40,105 nt of DNA from a bacterium (GCA_021791455.1 JAJYWM010000085.1:1-40105), one strand, 5' to 3'; shown: positions 21,545 to 30,158, numbered from the stretch's first letter. The notes: generated by a model from the sequence alone, not told the origin. Numbers and translations are program-made.

Positions 21545-24500
21545 TCAATTCGAACCTGCCTGGCTGCTGATGCGAGCGGCCCGCGGGTCGAGGACGCGAG
21601 ACGGCAGGCCGGCATGGGCGGCCGGGCCGGTGCCGGCGGCAACGCTGAGGCCGGCGCCGGCGCCGACGTCGGCGGCCGCGCGGGCGGCCGGAACGGCCGG
21701 GGTCGTTGGCGTGGGGGTGGTGGCCAGGGTCCCGGAGGCGGTCGAGACCGTGGCCATGATCTGCGACTCGTTGGCAAAGAAGTACTTGAGGATCTGCTCC
21801 ACTGCCGGCTGATCGGTGTAGTACCCCTGGCCCCCTCCCCTGACCAGCATGCTGACCACGATCTGCGGGTCGGACATCGGCGCCATCGCTGTGAACCAGG
21901 CGTCAGGGCCGCCGTTGGGTGCCGTGGGGTCCTGAGCGGTCCCGGTCTTCCCCCCGGCGTCGACGTGGAGCCCGCTCAACATGCTGGCCGTGCCATCGGT
22001 CACCGCCAGCCGCATCCCGGCCCGAACCGGCCCCAGCTCCGAGGCCCAAGGCAGGGTGGTGGCAGCCGGCTGGGGGATTGACTTCAGGCTCTGGCTGCCA
22101 GCGCTGGTCTCGGCGATCCCAAGGTGTGGCACCACCTTCTTGCCGGTGCCGACCTCGGAGGTCCACACCGCATCCTGAATCGGGGTGGCGGTTACATATC
22201 CCTGCCCGATTCCCAAGATGACGGTGGAGCCCGGATACCAGGTCTCGCCGAGCTTGGCCACCGAGCTCGGCGTGCCCAGGTAGCCCGGGTCCTCGCCCGG
22301 GAGGTCGATCCCCGTTGGTTCACCCACCCCCATGATCTTGCCGGTGGAGATTATGTTCTGGGCTCCCAGCGCCACCGCAAGCTTGTAGAAGTAGACGTCG
22401 TTGGACCAGGCGATCGCCTCCGGCAGGTCCTGGGGCGGCAGCGTCTCCCAGTTGTGGTAGGTGTGCCCGTCATAGGTGAATGTGTACCCGGTGGGGATCA
22501 CCTCGCTGGCGGGGATGCCGTTGTGGTAGACGTCAGCCGAAGAGACGACCAGCTTGAAGTTGGACCCCGGCGGCATCGCGGTCTGGGTCGCATGCTCCAG
22601 GAGGGGACTGCCCGGCTCGGAGAGCAGGGCCTCGATTGCCGAGCTGTCCCGGGGCGCCTCGAAGATGTTGTCGTTGTAGGCGGGCCAGCTGGCCATGGCC
22701 AGCACCTGCCCGGTCTGGGGATCCTCGACCACCACCGCCCCCTCGTCGCCCTTCTGGGACCCGGGGTAGGCGCCGGAGATGGCCTTCTGCAGCAGCTGGG
22801 TCGTGAGCTGCTGCAAATTCAGATCCAGGGCCGTGACCAGGGTCCCGCCGTTGCGCGCCGGGATGGTCTTTCCCCAGGCGACCGGAACGTCCTGAGAGTT
22901 GACCAGGATCGCCTGGGAGCCGTACTGGCCCATGAGCAGGGAGTTGTACTCCTCCTCGAGCCCGGCTTGGCCCAGCATCGCACCATTGGGAAGCAGCTTG
23001 CCAAGCTGCTTCTCCTGGGCCCTCGTCTCCACCCCGGTATAGCCGAGGATCGGACCCAGCAGTGATCCGTAGGGATAGCTGCGGCCCAAGGCCGGCTCCA
23101 CGATCACGCCGGGCACAGTGGCGGCCTGGAGAAGCGTCGCCCGGACCATGGGCAGCTGCTGGGCCAGGGTGACCGTGAACCCGCCGTCAGTGGGCTCGGC
23201 CATCTCCTTGTCCAGCTGCTCTCTGGTCTGACCGAGCATCTGGGCCAGATTCCCCCAATCACGCTGAGGAACCAGCTGGGGCACGGCCACCACCTGGTCG
23301 GCAGCCGGGTCGGCGGCCAGGACCTGGCCGTGCCGGTCCTCGATCACACCCCGTTCCGGAGTCAGCGGTATGTACCTGGTGACCTCGTTGAGAGCCTCCT
23401 GGCGGTACTGCCCTCCCTTGAGCGACTGCAACTGGTAGGCATAGCCGCCGAGCAGGATGAGTCCCAGCGCCAGCGCCCCGGCGATGGTGCGCACCAGACG
23501 GGGCCGGCTGCGTAACCGGCTTGGGATCCGCCAGAGGGGGCGGCGCTCCACGTCCAAGCGCCCCGCCAGGATGAATCCGAAGGCCGCCATGTGGGCGATG
23601 GTCACGGTGCCGCCGTAGGCGAGGAAGGGGATCGGAACTCCAGCCAAGGGCAGCAGGCCCAGGTTTCCCCCGACGGAGAGCAGGACCTCCCCCCCGACCA
23701 GGACCGCCATGACTCCGGCTATGAGGGAGGCCTGCTGGGTCCTGGAGTGAGTGGCGGCGCTGACCAGCCGCCAGACGAGGATGATCACCGCGACTATCGC
23801 CAGCGCTCCCGTGACCAGACCGAACTGCTCCACCAGGCTGGCGAACGCCAGGTCGGTCTCCCGAGCGGGCAGGTACGAGGCGAGTAGGGAGCCGATGGAC
23901 GAGTGCCCTATCCCGAGGAGGCCGCCGGAGGCGATGGCGATGTGGGACTGCAGGAGCGTGAAGCTGGACCCGGCGCCACTTGAGCCGCCGTTGAGATAAC
24001 TGTGCAGGCGCGCCAGCTGATACGGCCGCAGCAGGTGGAGGCCGACTGGCAGGAAGACGAGGCCGGCCAGCAGGAGCCCCCCCAGAACCTTGAAACGCAC
24101 CCTGCCCAGCACCATGGCCGCCGCCACGATGAGGCAGAGCAGGGCCGAGGTGCTGAGATCCGGCTCCAACAGGGTGAGGGCGATCGGGGGAACCGCCAGC
24201 GCCAGGGTCAGCCCCACGCGACGACGCTCCCTCCACTCACGGTGGGCCATGACCTCTGCCAGGACCAGCACCAGACCGAGCTCCGCCAGCTCCGACGGCT
24301 GGAGGACAAATGAGCCCAGGTCGATCCAGCGCTTGGCTCCATAGGCCTCCACACCATGGGCGGCAACACCCAGCAGGAGCAGCAGCGCGACCGCGTAGGC
24401 CAGCCGGCCGAGCCAGTTCCACCAGCGGCTGGGGGTGCGCCAGGCCCAAACCATTACCACCAGGCCCAGCGCCACCGAGAACGCTTGGTGCAGCGCCAGG

Positions 24501-24688
24501 GACCGGTCCCCGATGGCGACCAAGTTCATGATCCCGAGCACGCAGAGGATGAGGACGGCTCCGACCATGAGCGGGTCCAGAGCGGGAGTGGCGCTCTGAA
24601 TCATCGGGCCAACCCGGGCCGCCTGGGCTAGAGGGTTCTGGCGCTGGCGCCGGAAAAGACGGGATCTGCCTTTGGGCATTGGGGGCAT
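21545..24688 (-). CDS. RodA/FtsW-class B PBP fusion peptidoglycan synthase
   Basis: One uninterrupted 1047-residue frame. Residues about 35-390 are a SEDS glycosyltransferase: 'KRWIDLGSFVLQPSELAEL' (120-137), 'LLEPDLSTS' with the presumed catalytic Asp at 177, 'ASGGLLGIGHSSIGSLLASY' and 'LPARETDLAFASLVEQFG' (253-290), 'IPFLAYGG' (353-360). A further helix (403-420) leads to a class B PBP: pedestal with 'RGVIEDRHGQVLA' (446-458), and a transpeptidase with S709-N-F-K712 (SxxK), S762-N-D764 (SxD, as in PBP2) and K914-T-G916 (KTG). The last 70 residues are Ala/Pro/Thr-rich. One chain could polymerise and crosslink glycan. Start ATG 24688 or 24679. RodA-PBP2 type is more likely than FtsW-FtsI, given mreB next door. 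Confidence 0.93.
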   Translation of the reverse strand: MPPMPKGRSRLFRRQRQNPLAQAARVGPMIQSATPALDPLMVGAVLILCVLGIMNLVAIGDRSLALHQAFSVALGLVVMVWAWRTPSRWWNWLGRLAYAVALLLLLGVAAHGVEAYGAKRWIDLGSFVLQPSELAELGLVLVLAEVMAHREWRERRRVGLTLALAVPPIALTLLEPDLSTSALLCLIVAAAMVLGRVRFKVLGGLLLAGLVFLPVGLHLLRPYQLARLHSYLNGGSSGAGSSFTLLQSHIAIASGGLLGIGHSSIGSLLASYLPARETDLAFASLVEQFGLVTGALAIVAVIILVWRLVSAATHSRTQQASLIAGVMAVLVGGEVLLSVGGNLGLLPLAGVPIPFLAYGGTVTIAHMAAFGFILAGRLDVERRPLWRIPSRLRSRPRLVRTIAGALALGLILLGGYAYQLQSLKGGQYRQEALNEVTRYIPLTPERGVIEDRHGQVLAADPAADQVVAVPQLVPQRDWGNLAQMLGQTREQLDKEMAEPTDGGFTVTLAQQLPMVRATLLQAATVPGVIVEPALGRSYPYGSLLGPILGYTGVETRAQEKQLGKLLPNGAMLGQAGLEEEYNSLLMGQYGSQAILVNSQDVPVAWGKTIPARNGGTLVTALDLNLQQLTTQLLQKAISGAYPGSQKGDEGAVVVEDPQTGQVLAMASWPAYNDNIFEAPRDSSAIEALLSEPGSPLLEHATQTAMPPGSNFKLVVSSADVYHNGIPASEVIPTGYTFTYDGHTYHNWETLPPQDLPEAIAWSNDVYFYKLAVALGAQNIISTGKIMGVGEPTGIDLPGEDPGYLGTPSSVAKLGETWYPGSTVILGIGQGYVTATPIQDAVWTSEVGTGKKVVPHLGIAETSAGSQSLKSIPQPAATTLPWASELGPVRAGMRLAVTDGTASMLSGLHVDAGGKTGTAQDPTAPNGGPDAWFTAMAPMSDPQIVVSMLVRGGGQGYYTDQPAVEQILKYFFANESQIMATVSTASGTLATTPTPTTPAVPAARAAADVGAGAGLSVAAGTGPAAHAGLPSRVLDPRAARISSQAGSN

Positions 24689-24847
24689 CCGACTGGAGGT
24701 TCTGACGTGGCGACGCGAAAAACCGACCCGAGCGCCCCCCTACGCCCGCCTCCTCCAACGTGGGCAGGATGCGCGACGTTTCGCCCGAGTCAATCGTGAC
24801 ACGAGGTGGGGGAAAACGCACACTCCGAACTGCCAACCGAAAGCGCC

Positions 24848-24853
24848 TACACT
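24848..24853 (+). promoter_or_regulatory. -10 box for a leaderless transcript (receiver gene)
   Basis: TACACT ends six bases (ccctgc) before ATG 24860, and there is no Shine-Dalgarno sequence. This decides the ATG over upstream in-frame starts. Confidence 0.5.
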
Positions 24854-24859
24854 CCCTGC

Positions 24860-25246
24860 ATGGCGGACTCCCCAAGCGCTCATATCGTGCTGGCCGAGGA
24901 CGAGCCGATGATCGGGCGGATCCTGGACTTCAAGCTGGGCATGGAGGGGCACCGCGTGACCTGGGTCAGGACGGCGGCCGAGGCCGAGCGCCTGTGCCGC
25001 GACGAGACGGACCCGGTCGACCTGCTGCTGTGCGACGTGACCCTGGAGGAGGATGGACGCGCGCTCTGCCGCCGTCTGGTCGATTCGGGCCTCGCCCCGG
25101 CGGCGGGTGTGGTGCTGATGCCGGAGCAGAGGGACCCGGACGGAGAGCGGCTGGCCCTGCAGGCGGGTGCCCGGGCCGTCGTGGTCAAGCCGTTCAAGCC
25201 GACGATCGTCGCGGCCAAGATCAGGGGGTTGCTGGAGGCGGGTTAG
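24860..25246 (+). CDS. stand-alone response regulator receiver domain
   Basis: 128 residues making up one CheY-like receiver domain and nothing else. The acidic pocket is 'VLAEDEPMIG', the phospho-acceptor Asp is in 'LLLCDVTLEEDG', and the conserved Lys is in 'AVVVKPFKPTIVAAKI'. The usual Thr/Ser switch residue before 'PEQRDPDGERL' reads as Met-Pro, so the signalling switch may be altered. There is no output domain and no histidine kinase nearby; it would act by binding a partner. It is divergent from the SEDS-PBP fusion gene with 171 bp between starts. The 3' end overlaps the convergent DUF971 gene by four bases. Confidence 0.88.
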   Translation: MADSPSAHIVLAEDEPMIGRILDFKLGMEGHRVTWVRTAAEAERLCRDETDPVDLLLCDVTLEEDGRALCRRLVDSGLAPAAGVVLMPEQRDPDGERLALQAGARAVVVKPFKPTIVAAKIRGLLEAG

Positions 25247-25572
25247 TCGGGACGAGCCGCGCCAAGCTCGTGGAGGAGCTCGAAGCGGTAAATCCCGGTG
25301 TCATGGCCATCCGCCCACACCACCTTCAGGCCGTAGTTCCCGACCAAGGCGATGTCCGCCAGCTCATCTTCCCCCGGGTGAAGCTCAGGATCTCGCTCAA
25401 AGCGCCCCAGCGCCCCCAGCTCTCCTTTGCACTCGGCACAGGGACACGCCCGGCGCAGGTCGGTGAAGGGGATGCGCCCCGGCGCCCCGTCCTGCCACTC
25501 CACCAGAAGAGCGCGGCCGGGCTCGTCGTAGGCGAATCTGCTGGGGACCGGCCTTCCACCCTCCTGAGACAC
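25243..25572 (-). CDS. DUF971 / GBBH-like N-terminal domain protein
   Basis: 109 residues consisting of a DUF971 domain: 'ALLVEWQDGAPGRIPFTDLRRACPCAECKGE' with the family Cys pair, 'NYGLKVVWADGHDTGIYRFELLHEL', the conserved H-x2-GIY-F-LL end. In gamma-butyrobetaine hydroxylase this domain is a small N-terminal zinc-binding module; as a single-domain protein it is often near Fe-S or ParA/Mrp-type genes, and its role is not established. The GTG start at 25572 is followed by family-like sequence from about residue 10. Confidence 0.87.
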   Translation of the reverse strand: MSQEGGRPVPSRFAYDEPGRALLVEWQDGAPGRIPFTDLRRACPCAECKGELGALGRFERDPELHPGEDELADIALVGNYGLKVVWADGHDTGIYRFELLHELGAARPD

Positions 25573-25705
25573 TTCGCCATCTTGAGGCAGCGCGCCCTCC
25601 TGGCGCAGCCGACGGTCCGCCGGGCTCGGAGCTGCCAGGCCTTCGGAAGCCGCAAGGTGTTGCGCGTGCCCGCCGCGGGCGGGGAGCCGTTATCCTGACC
25701 GCGGC

Positions 25706-26731
25706 GTGCCAAAACACAACGATTCGCCCCCAACCCATGTGCTGACCACCGACCCAGGCACGCCCACCGACCGCAACTTGGCGATGGAATTGGTCAGGGT
25801 GACCGAGGGGGCGGCGATGTCAGCCGCCCGGTTCATGGGTCGCGACGACAAGATCGCCGCCGACCGGGCCGCGGTCGAATCCATGCGCCGCAGCCTCTCA
25901 TACGTGGACATGTCCGGAATCGTCAAGATCGGGGAGGGCGAGAAGGACCAAGCGCCGATGCTCTACATCGGTGAGCAGGTGGGCAACGGCAACCCGCCCG
26001 CGGTCGACGTCGCGGTGGATCCCATCGACGGGACACGGCTGGTGGCCCGGGGCCTCCCGGGAGGGATAGCAACGGTCGCCCTGGCCGATCGGGACAGTCT
26101 CCTGCAGACTCACTGCTTCTACATGGAGAAGCTGGTGGTGGGGCCGCGCGCCAAGGGGGCCATAGATCTGCGGCGCTCGGCCACTGAGAACCTGGCTCGG
26201 ATCGCGGAGGCGGAGCAGCGCCATGTGGAGGACCTGACCGTGGTCGTGCTGGACCGGCCGCGCCATGAACGGCTACTGTCAGAGATCCGCCAGACGGGTG
26301 CTCGGGTGATGCTCATCACCGATGGGGACGTGGCGGCGGGGATCATGGCCGCGCTGCCGGAGCGAACTGGGATCGACGTGTTGATGGGGATAGGGGGGGC
26401 GACCGAGGCCGTCCTCACGGCCTGTGCGGTGCGCTGCATCGACGGCGACATCCAGTGCCGACTCGCGCCAAGGGACGCGGACGAGCTGGCCATGGTGAGG
26501 GCGGAGGGCTTCAACCCCGAGCACGTCCTGCAGGCGACAGAGCTCTCGGCCGGTCAGAACCTCTTCTTCGCCGCCACGGGCATCACGGATGGGGAGATGC
26601 TGGGCGGGGTCCGCTTCGCTGGTGAGCGGGTCGAGACCCACTCCGTCGTGATGCGGTCTTACAGCGGCACGATCCGCTGGATCGACGCCGTCCACGACCT
26701 GGCGAAGCTGAGAGCGCGTTCGCAGAGCTGA
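25706..26731 (+). CDS. glpX: class II fructose-1,6-bisphosphatase
   Basis: 341 residues. GlpX dephosphorylates fructose-1,6-bisphosphate to fructose-6-phosphate, the committed gluconeogenic step, using Mg or Mn. The family motifs are present: 'RNLAMELVRVTEGAAMSAARFMGRDDK' (opening), 'GEGEKDQAPMLYIGEQVG' (metal site), 'DVAVDPIDGTRLVARG' (the DPIDGT active site), 'LITDGDVAAGIMAAL', and 'IGGATEAVLTACAVRCIDGDIQCRL'. The start is GTG 25706; a TATCCT box ends nine bases upstream, so the message is leaderless or nearly so. It converges on the CBS gene (11 bp gap). PckA, at the other end of gluconeogenesis, is 700 bp away. Confidence 0.97.
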   Translation: MPKHNDSPPTHVLTTDPGTPTDRNLAMELVRVTEGAAMSAARFMGRDDKIAADRAAVESMRRSLSYVDMSGIVKIGEGEKDQAPMLYIGEQVGNGNPPAVDVAVDPIDGTRLVARGLPGGIATVALADRDSLLQTHCFYMEKLVVGPRAKGAIDLRRSATENLARIAEAEQRHVEDLTVVVLDRPRHERLLSEIRQTGARVMLITDGDVAAGIMAALPERTGIDVLMGIGGATEAVLTACAVRCIDGDIQCRLAPRDADELAMVRAEGFNPEHVLQATELSAGQNLFFAATGITDGEMLGGVRFAGERVETHSVVMRSYSGTIRWIDAVHDLAKLRARSQS

Positions 26732-26742
26732 TCCCTGCGGGG

Positions 26743-27243
26743 TCACATTCCGTGGGGCGCCTCCTCCAGGCGGAAGGCCCTCTCGGCGCCACAGCTCGGG
26801 CAGCTCAGCGGAGGTTCGAGCCCGCGCTGAGTTCCGCCACAGGCGGAACAGGCCCACTGATGCTGAGCGAAGAACGTGACCAGGTCGGTGCGCGAGATGA
26901 GCCCCACCAGCTTGCCGTGGCGGACCACGGGAAGGCGCCGGATCCTCTCTGTCATGAGCACGTCTGCCACCTCGGCCAGGGGCACGTCCTCCTCCACCGT
27001 CCTGGGTGTGGCGGTCATGATCTCGGCTGCTGTCGCACCCTTCTTGCGCACAACATCCATTTCGCTGACCACGCCGACCACACGCTGGTGGTCATCAACC
27101 ACCGGCATGCCGGTTATGTGATTCCGGTGCAGCAGGCTGGCGACTTCGGCGACGGTTGTGTCCGGGCTCGTGGTGATCACCGCCTTGGTCATCATCGCGG
27201 CCACGGTCGCCCCGATCGGGTGGGCGCCGTCCAATTCGGCCAT
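26743..27243 (-). CDS. CBS-pair protein with C-terminal zinc ribbon
   Basis: 166 residues. Two CBS motifs: 'MMTKAVITTSPDTTVAEVASLL' with 'GMPVVDDHQRVVGVVSEMDVV' (about 17-70), and 'IMTATPRTVEEDVPLAEVADVLM' with 'RRLPVVRHGKLVGLISRTDLV' (about 75-130). A C-terminal zinc ribbon has CSAC and CPSC knuckles. CBS pairs bind adenosine nucleotides and act as energy sensors. The ATG at 27243 has GGGAGGA about eight bases upstream; the frame is open further up, but that part overlaps the pckA start region. It is divergent from pckA (172 bp gap), so a link to carbon control is possible but unproven. Confidence 0.9.
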   Translation of the reverse strand: MAELDGAHPIGATVAAMMTKAVITTSPDTTVAEVASLLHRNHITGMPVVDDHQRVVGVVSEMDVVRKKGATAAEIMTATPRTVEEDVPLAEVADVLMTERIRRLPVVRHGKLVGLISRTDLVTFFAQHQWACSACGGTQRGLEPPLSCPSCGAERAFRLEEAPHGM

Positions 27244-27415
27244 CTGATTGATCCTCCCAAAGTGATCCGGTGTGGACCGACGGCTGAGACCCTGCCGCCG
27301 GCCGCCTGCGGCAAGACTGTAGCGAATGAGGGCGAGCGGAGTCTGACGGAATTGCCCTGTTTGCGGTAACCTGCCGCCGTCACCTCCGAAGGGGGGCGAG
27401 ATTGAGGAGGCCGCC

Positions 27416-28972
27416 ATGAGCAGGACAGTCCACGCCGAAATCCCGAGCGCCAAGTCGATCCGCCGGGGCCCGACCCAGGCGGAGCTGCGCGCCTTCACGG
27501 CCGCGATGCCGACGGCCAGGCACACGGCCTACGACAACTACAACGTCCAGACCAAGGTCCTGGCGCGGAGCACCGAGTCCACCTACATTGTCACAGACGA
27601 TCCAGGCTCCACCTCCAGCAAGACCATCACCAGGGCGGAGGGGCTGAGGGTCAAGGAGCTCCAGGAGCGGCACCTCCTCGACAGGGACGTCTTGGTGGTC
27701 GAGGGTTACATCGGCAATGACGAAGACTTTCGGTGCCCCGCGCGGCTGGTGATGGATAGGGCCTGGGCCAACATCGCAGGCATGCAGGACCACCTGCTGT
27801 TTCGGGATGAGACGGTGGGTGAGGACTTCGAACCCTGGTTCACAGTCATCTACACCCCCGGGCTCATTGCGGAGGGCTACCCCAAGGACCGGCTGATCGC
27901 GGTGGACCTTGAGGAGGGGGTGACCCGGGTCCTCAACTCGGACTACTTCGGAGAGTCGAAGAAGGGGCTCCTCAGGATGTGGAACCGCCTCGTGTACGAG
28001 CGTGGCGGACTGGCTCTCCATGCGGGCTGCAAGGTGATCCCCACCGCCAACGGTGAGCGCACCATACTCATCGTCGGGCTGTCGGGGACCGGCAAGACGA
28101 CCACCACGTTCACCCGCCAGAACGACAGCAAGCCAGTTCAGGACGACTTCGTTGCCCTGATGCCGGGCGGGCGCGTCTACGGCACAGAGAATGGCTGCTT
28201 CGCGAAGACGTACGCGCTCAGCGCCGAGGATGAACCCACGATCCACGCCGCGGTCACCTCCCCGGTCGCCTACCTGGAGAACGTCTCCCAGCACGAGGCC
28301 GATGGACCCGTCGACTTCTTCGACGAGAGCTACACCCAGAATGGCAGGGCGGTGTTCCCCATGAGCGCTTTGGGCTGGTCCAGGGATGCCCGCGACGCGC
28401 CAGCGGTCTCCGCGCTCCTGATTCTCAACCGCAACGATGGGATAATTCCGGCCGTCGCCCGCCTCTCGGTGGATCAAGCGGCCGCGTACTTCATGCTCGG
28501 TGAGACCAAGGGGACGGCGGCGGGAGGTGCCGCGGAAGCCGGCAGGTCCCTGCGCGTGCCCGGCACCAATCCCTTCTTTCCCCTGCTCCATGCGCAGCAG
28601 GGCAACCGCTTCCTGGACCTGCACCGCAGCGGCCAGTTTGAGGTGTTCTTGCTCAACACGGGCGGCGTGGGAGGGGACGAGAAGGCGCCTCACGCCAAGA
28701 AGGTGAGGATCGCCGACTCCTCCGCGGTGGTCAAGGCGATCGCCGAGGGCACGATCACCTGGGAGATCGATCCCGACTTCTCCTACGAGGTGGCGACCCG
28801 GGTGCCGGGCGTTGACGACCCGGAACTGCTGAGGCCGCGGCTGCTCTACGAGCGCCAGGGCCGGATGGACGAGTACCGCTCCATCGTGAGCCGACTGGCG
28901 AAGGAGCGCCGGGAGTACCTGGAGAGCTTCCCCGGGCTCGATCCCCTCCTGCTGCAGGCGATGGAGCGGTGA
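27416..28972 (+). CDS. pckA: phosphoenolpyruvate carboxykinase (ATP-type)
   Basis: 518 residues. PckA converts oxaloacetate and ATP to PEP and CO2, the entry step of gluconeogenesis. The kinase loop 'IVGLSGTGKTTTTFTRQN' (around residue 222-235) is the ATP-type form, not the GTP-type 'SACGKTN'. 'GYIGNDEDFRCPARLVMDRAW' is the oxaloacetate-side segment and 'YGTENGCFAKTYALS' matches the E/N-GGCYAKT element. The metal-binding segment 'VQDDFVALMPGGRVY' is diverged from the usual GDDEHGW. ATG 27416 has GAGGAGG about six bases upstream. TAACCT (27368-27373) is a possible -10. The isochorismatase-like gene follows with a shared base. Confidence 0.95.
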   Translation: MSRTVHAEIPSAKSIRRGPTQAELRAFTAAMPTARHTAYDNYNVQTKVLARSTESTYIVTDDPGSTSSKTITRAEGLRVKELQERHLLDRDVLVVEGYIGNDEDFRCPARLVMDRAWANIAGMQDHLLFRDETVGEDFEPWFTVIYTPGLIAEGYPKDRLIAVDLEEGVTRVLNSDYFGESKKGLLRMWNRLVYERGGLALHAGCKVIPTANGERTILIVGLSGTGKTTTTFTRQNDSKPVQDDFVALMPGGRVYGTENGCFAKTYALSAEDEPTIHAAVTSPVAYLENVSQHEADGPVDFFDESYTQNGRAVFPMSALGWSRDARDAPAVSALLILNRNDGIIPAVARLSVDQAAAYFMLGETKGTAAGGAAEAGRSLRVPGTNPFFPLLHAQQGNRFLDLHRSGQFEVFLLNTGGVGGDEKAPHAKKVRIADSSAVVKAIAEGTITWEIDPDFSYEVATRVPGVDDPELLRPRLLYERQGRMDEYRSIVSRLAKERREYLESFPGLDPLLLQAMER

Positions 28973-29541
28973 TGAGCGGTCTTCATCCTGGATCCTTGAG
29001 CGCCCTGGTCGTGATCGACGTGCAGAGGGGATTCGACGCCCCAGCCTGGGGCCAGCGCAACAACCTGTCCTGCGAGGACAATGTCGCCACCCTCATCTCA
29101 GCCTATCGCCGGGCCGGCCAGCGGACAGTGTTCGTGCGCCACGACTCACGGGCGGCGAATTCGCCGCTGGCACCTGGAACTCCCGGCAACCGGTTCAAGG
29201 AGGTCGTCTCGGGTGAGCCGGATCTGTTGATCACCAAGCATGTCCACTCCGCTTTCTACGGCACCCCAGACCTGGACCGCTGGCTACAGGAACAGGGGAT
29301 CCAGACCATCGCCATCTGTGGAATCGCCACCGACCACTGCTGCGAGACCACTGCCCGCATGGCGGGGGACCTCGGTTACGACACCCTCTTCGTGCTGGAC
29401 GCGACCCACACCTTTGATCGTGCCGCGCCCGGAGGCGAGGTGCTCTCCGGAGATCTCATCGCCAGGGCGGCCGCCGCCAGCCTGGATGGCGAGTTCGCCA
29501 GGGTGGTCACCACAGAGCAGGTCTTGGAGCGACTCTCCTGA
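28972..29541 (+). CDS. isochorismatase-family cysteine hydrolase
   Basis: 189 residues. The fold and catalytic triad of the family are visible: Asp in 'LVVIDVQRGFD' (about residue 16), Lys in 'LLITKHVHSAF', and Cys in 'CGIATDHCCETTARMAGDLGYDTLFVLDAT'. Family members hydrolyse isochorismate, nicotinamide, biuret, ureidoacrylate or similar amides, and the motif detail does not choose among them. ATG 28972 shares its A with the pckA stop; a GTG just before (28969) is possible. The coupling to pckA suggests the same transcript, with unrelated chemistry. Confidence 0.9.
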   Translation: MSGLHPGSLSALVVIDVQRGFDAPAWGQRNNLSCEDNVATLISAYRRAGQRTVFVRHDSRAANSPLAPGTPGNRFKEVVSGEPDLLITKHVHSAFYGTPDLDRWLQEQGIQTIAICGIATDHCCETTARMAGDLGYDTLFVLDATHTFDRAAPGGEVLSGDLIARAAAASLDGEFARVVTTEQVLERLS

Positions 29542-29600
29542 GTGTTTCCACCCAACCCCTGTCAAACTGAGGGGATGAGAACATCCCGGCGGAAGAGCCG

Positions 29601-30158
29601 GTGAGCGGGGAGCTCTTCGCGCGCCCCAGCAAGCAGGAGTACCTGATGCTGCTGGCGCTGGCTGCCAGGACCAGGGCTGACTGTCTCGGACGCCGGGTGG
29701 GCGCGGTCGTGGTGCGTGATGACCGGGTGCTGAGCACGGGCTACAACGGCACCCCCATAGGCATGCCCAACTGCTCGGAGGGCGGCTGCCACCGTTGCGC
29801 CCACCGGGCGACCGACAGATATCCAGAGGGCCGGGCCTACGACCTCTGCGTCTGCGTTCACGCGGAGCAGAACGCACTTCTCGCCGCCGCCAGGTTCGGT
29901 CAATCGACTTTGGGAGCAACCCTCCACACCACGATGCGGCCATGCTTCGGATGTCTGAAGGAGGCCCTGCAGGCAGGGATCATCGCGGTGCACTACATGA
30001 CGGACTGGTCGGCCATGGACGGTGACGACCGGGAGGCGCTGGACACCCAGTACGCCAGCCTGCGCTCCCGCTTTCAGGAGTTTCAACGAGTCGAGGCACC
30101 CCGGGCGGCTTCGACGCCGCTGCTGGCATCTTCTCTCCAAGAGGGAGGGGCATCTTGA
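29601..30158 (+). CDS. deoxycytidylate deaminase family protein
   Basis: 185 residues. The zinc-dependent cytidine/dCMP deaminase core is plain: 'RRVGAVVVRDDRVLSTGYNGTPIGMPNCSE', then 'CVCVHAEQNALLAAARFG' (HAE: His ligand and catalytic Glu) and 'TMRPCFGCLKEALQAGI' (PCxxC, the two Cys ligands). A second Cys cluster 'CSEGGCHRCAHR' is the extra zinc site of ComEB-type dCMP deaminases. The product, dUMP, feeds dTMP synthesis. The GTG start has GGAAGAG just upstream. The next gene's TTG start overlaps its stop. A cytidylate kinase-like gene lies 1.3 kb further on, so a loose pyrimidine theme is possible. Confidence 0.93.
   Translation: MSGELFARPSKQEYLMLLALAARTRADCLGRRVGAVVVRDDRVLSTGYNGTPIGMPNCSEGGCHRCAHRATDRYPEGRAYDLCVCVHAEQNALLAAARFGQSTLGATLHTTMRPCFGCLKEALQAGIIAVHYMTDWSAMDGDDREALDTQYASLRSRFQEFQRVEAPRAASTPLLASSLQEGGAS

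Noticed and set aside
24090..24344. Plus-strand open frames inside the SEDS-PBP gene
   Set aside because: They are shadows with unnatural composition. The minus-strand frame carries every catalytic motif.
27380..28693. A 437-codon open frame on the minus strand opposite pckA
   Set aside because: It is a high-GC antisense shadow: its residues match no family, and pckA with all its motifs occupies the other strand.
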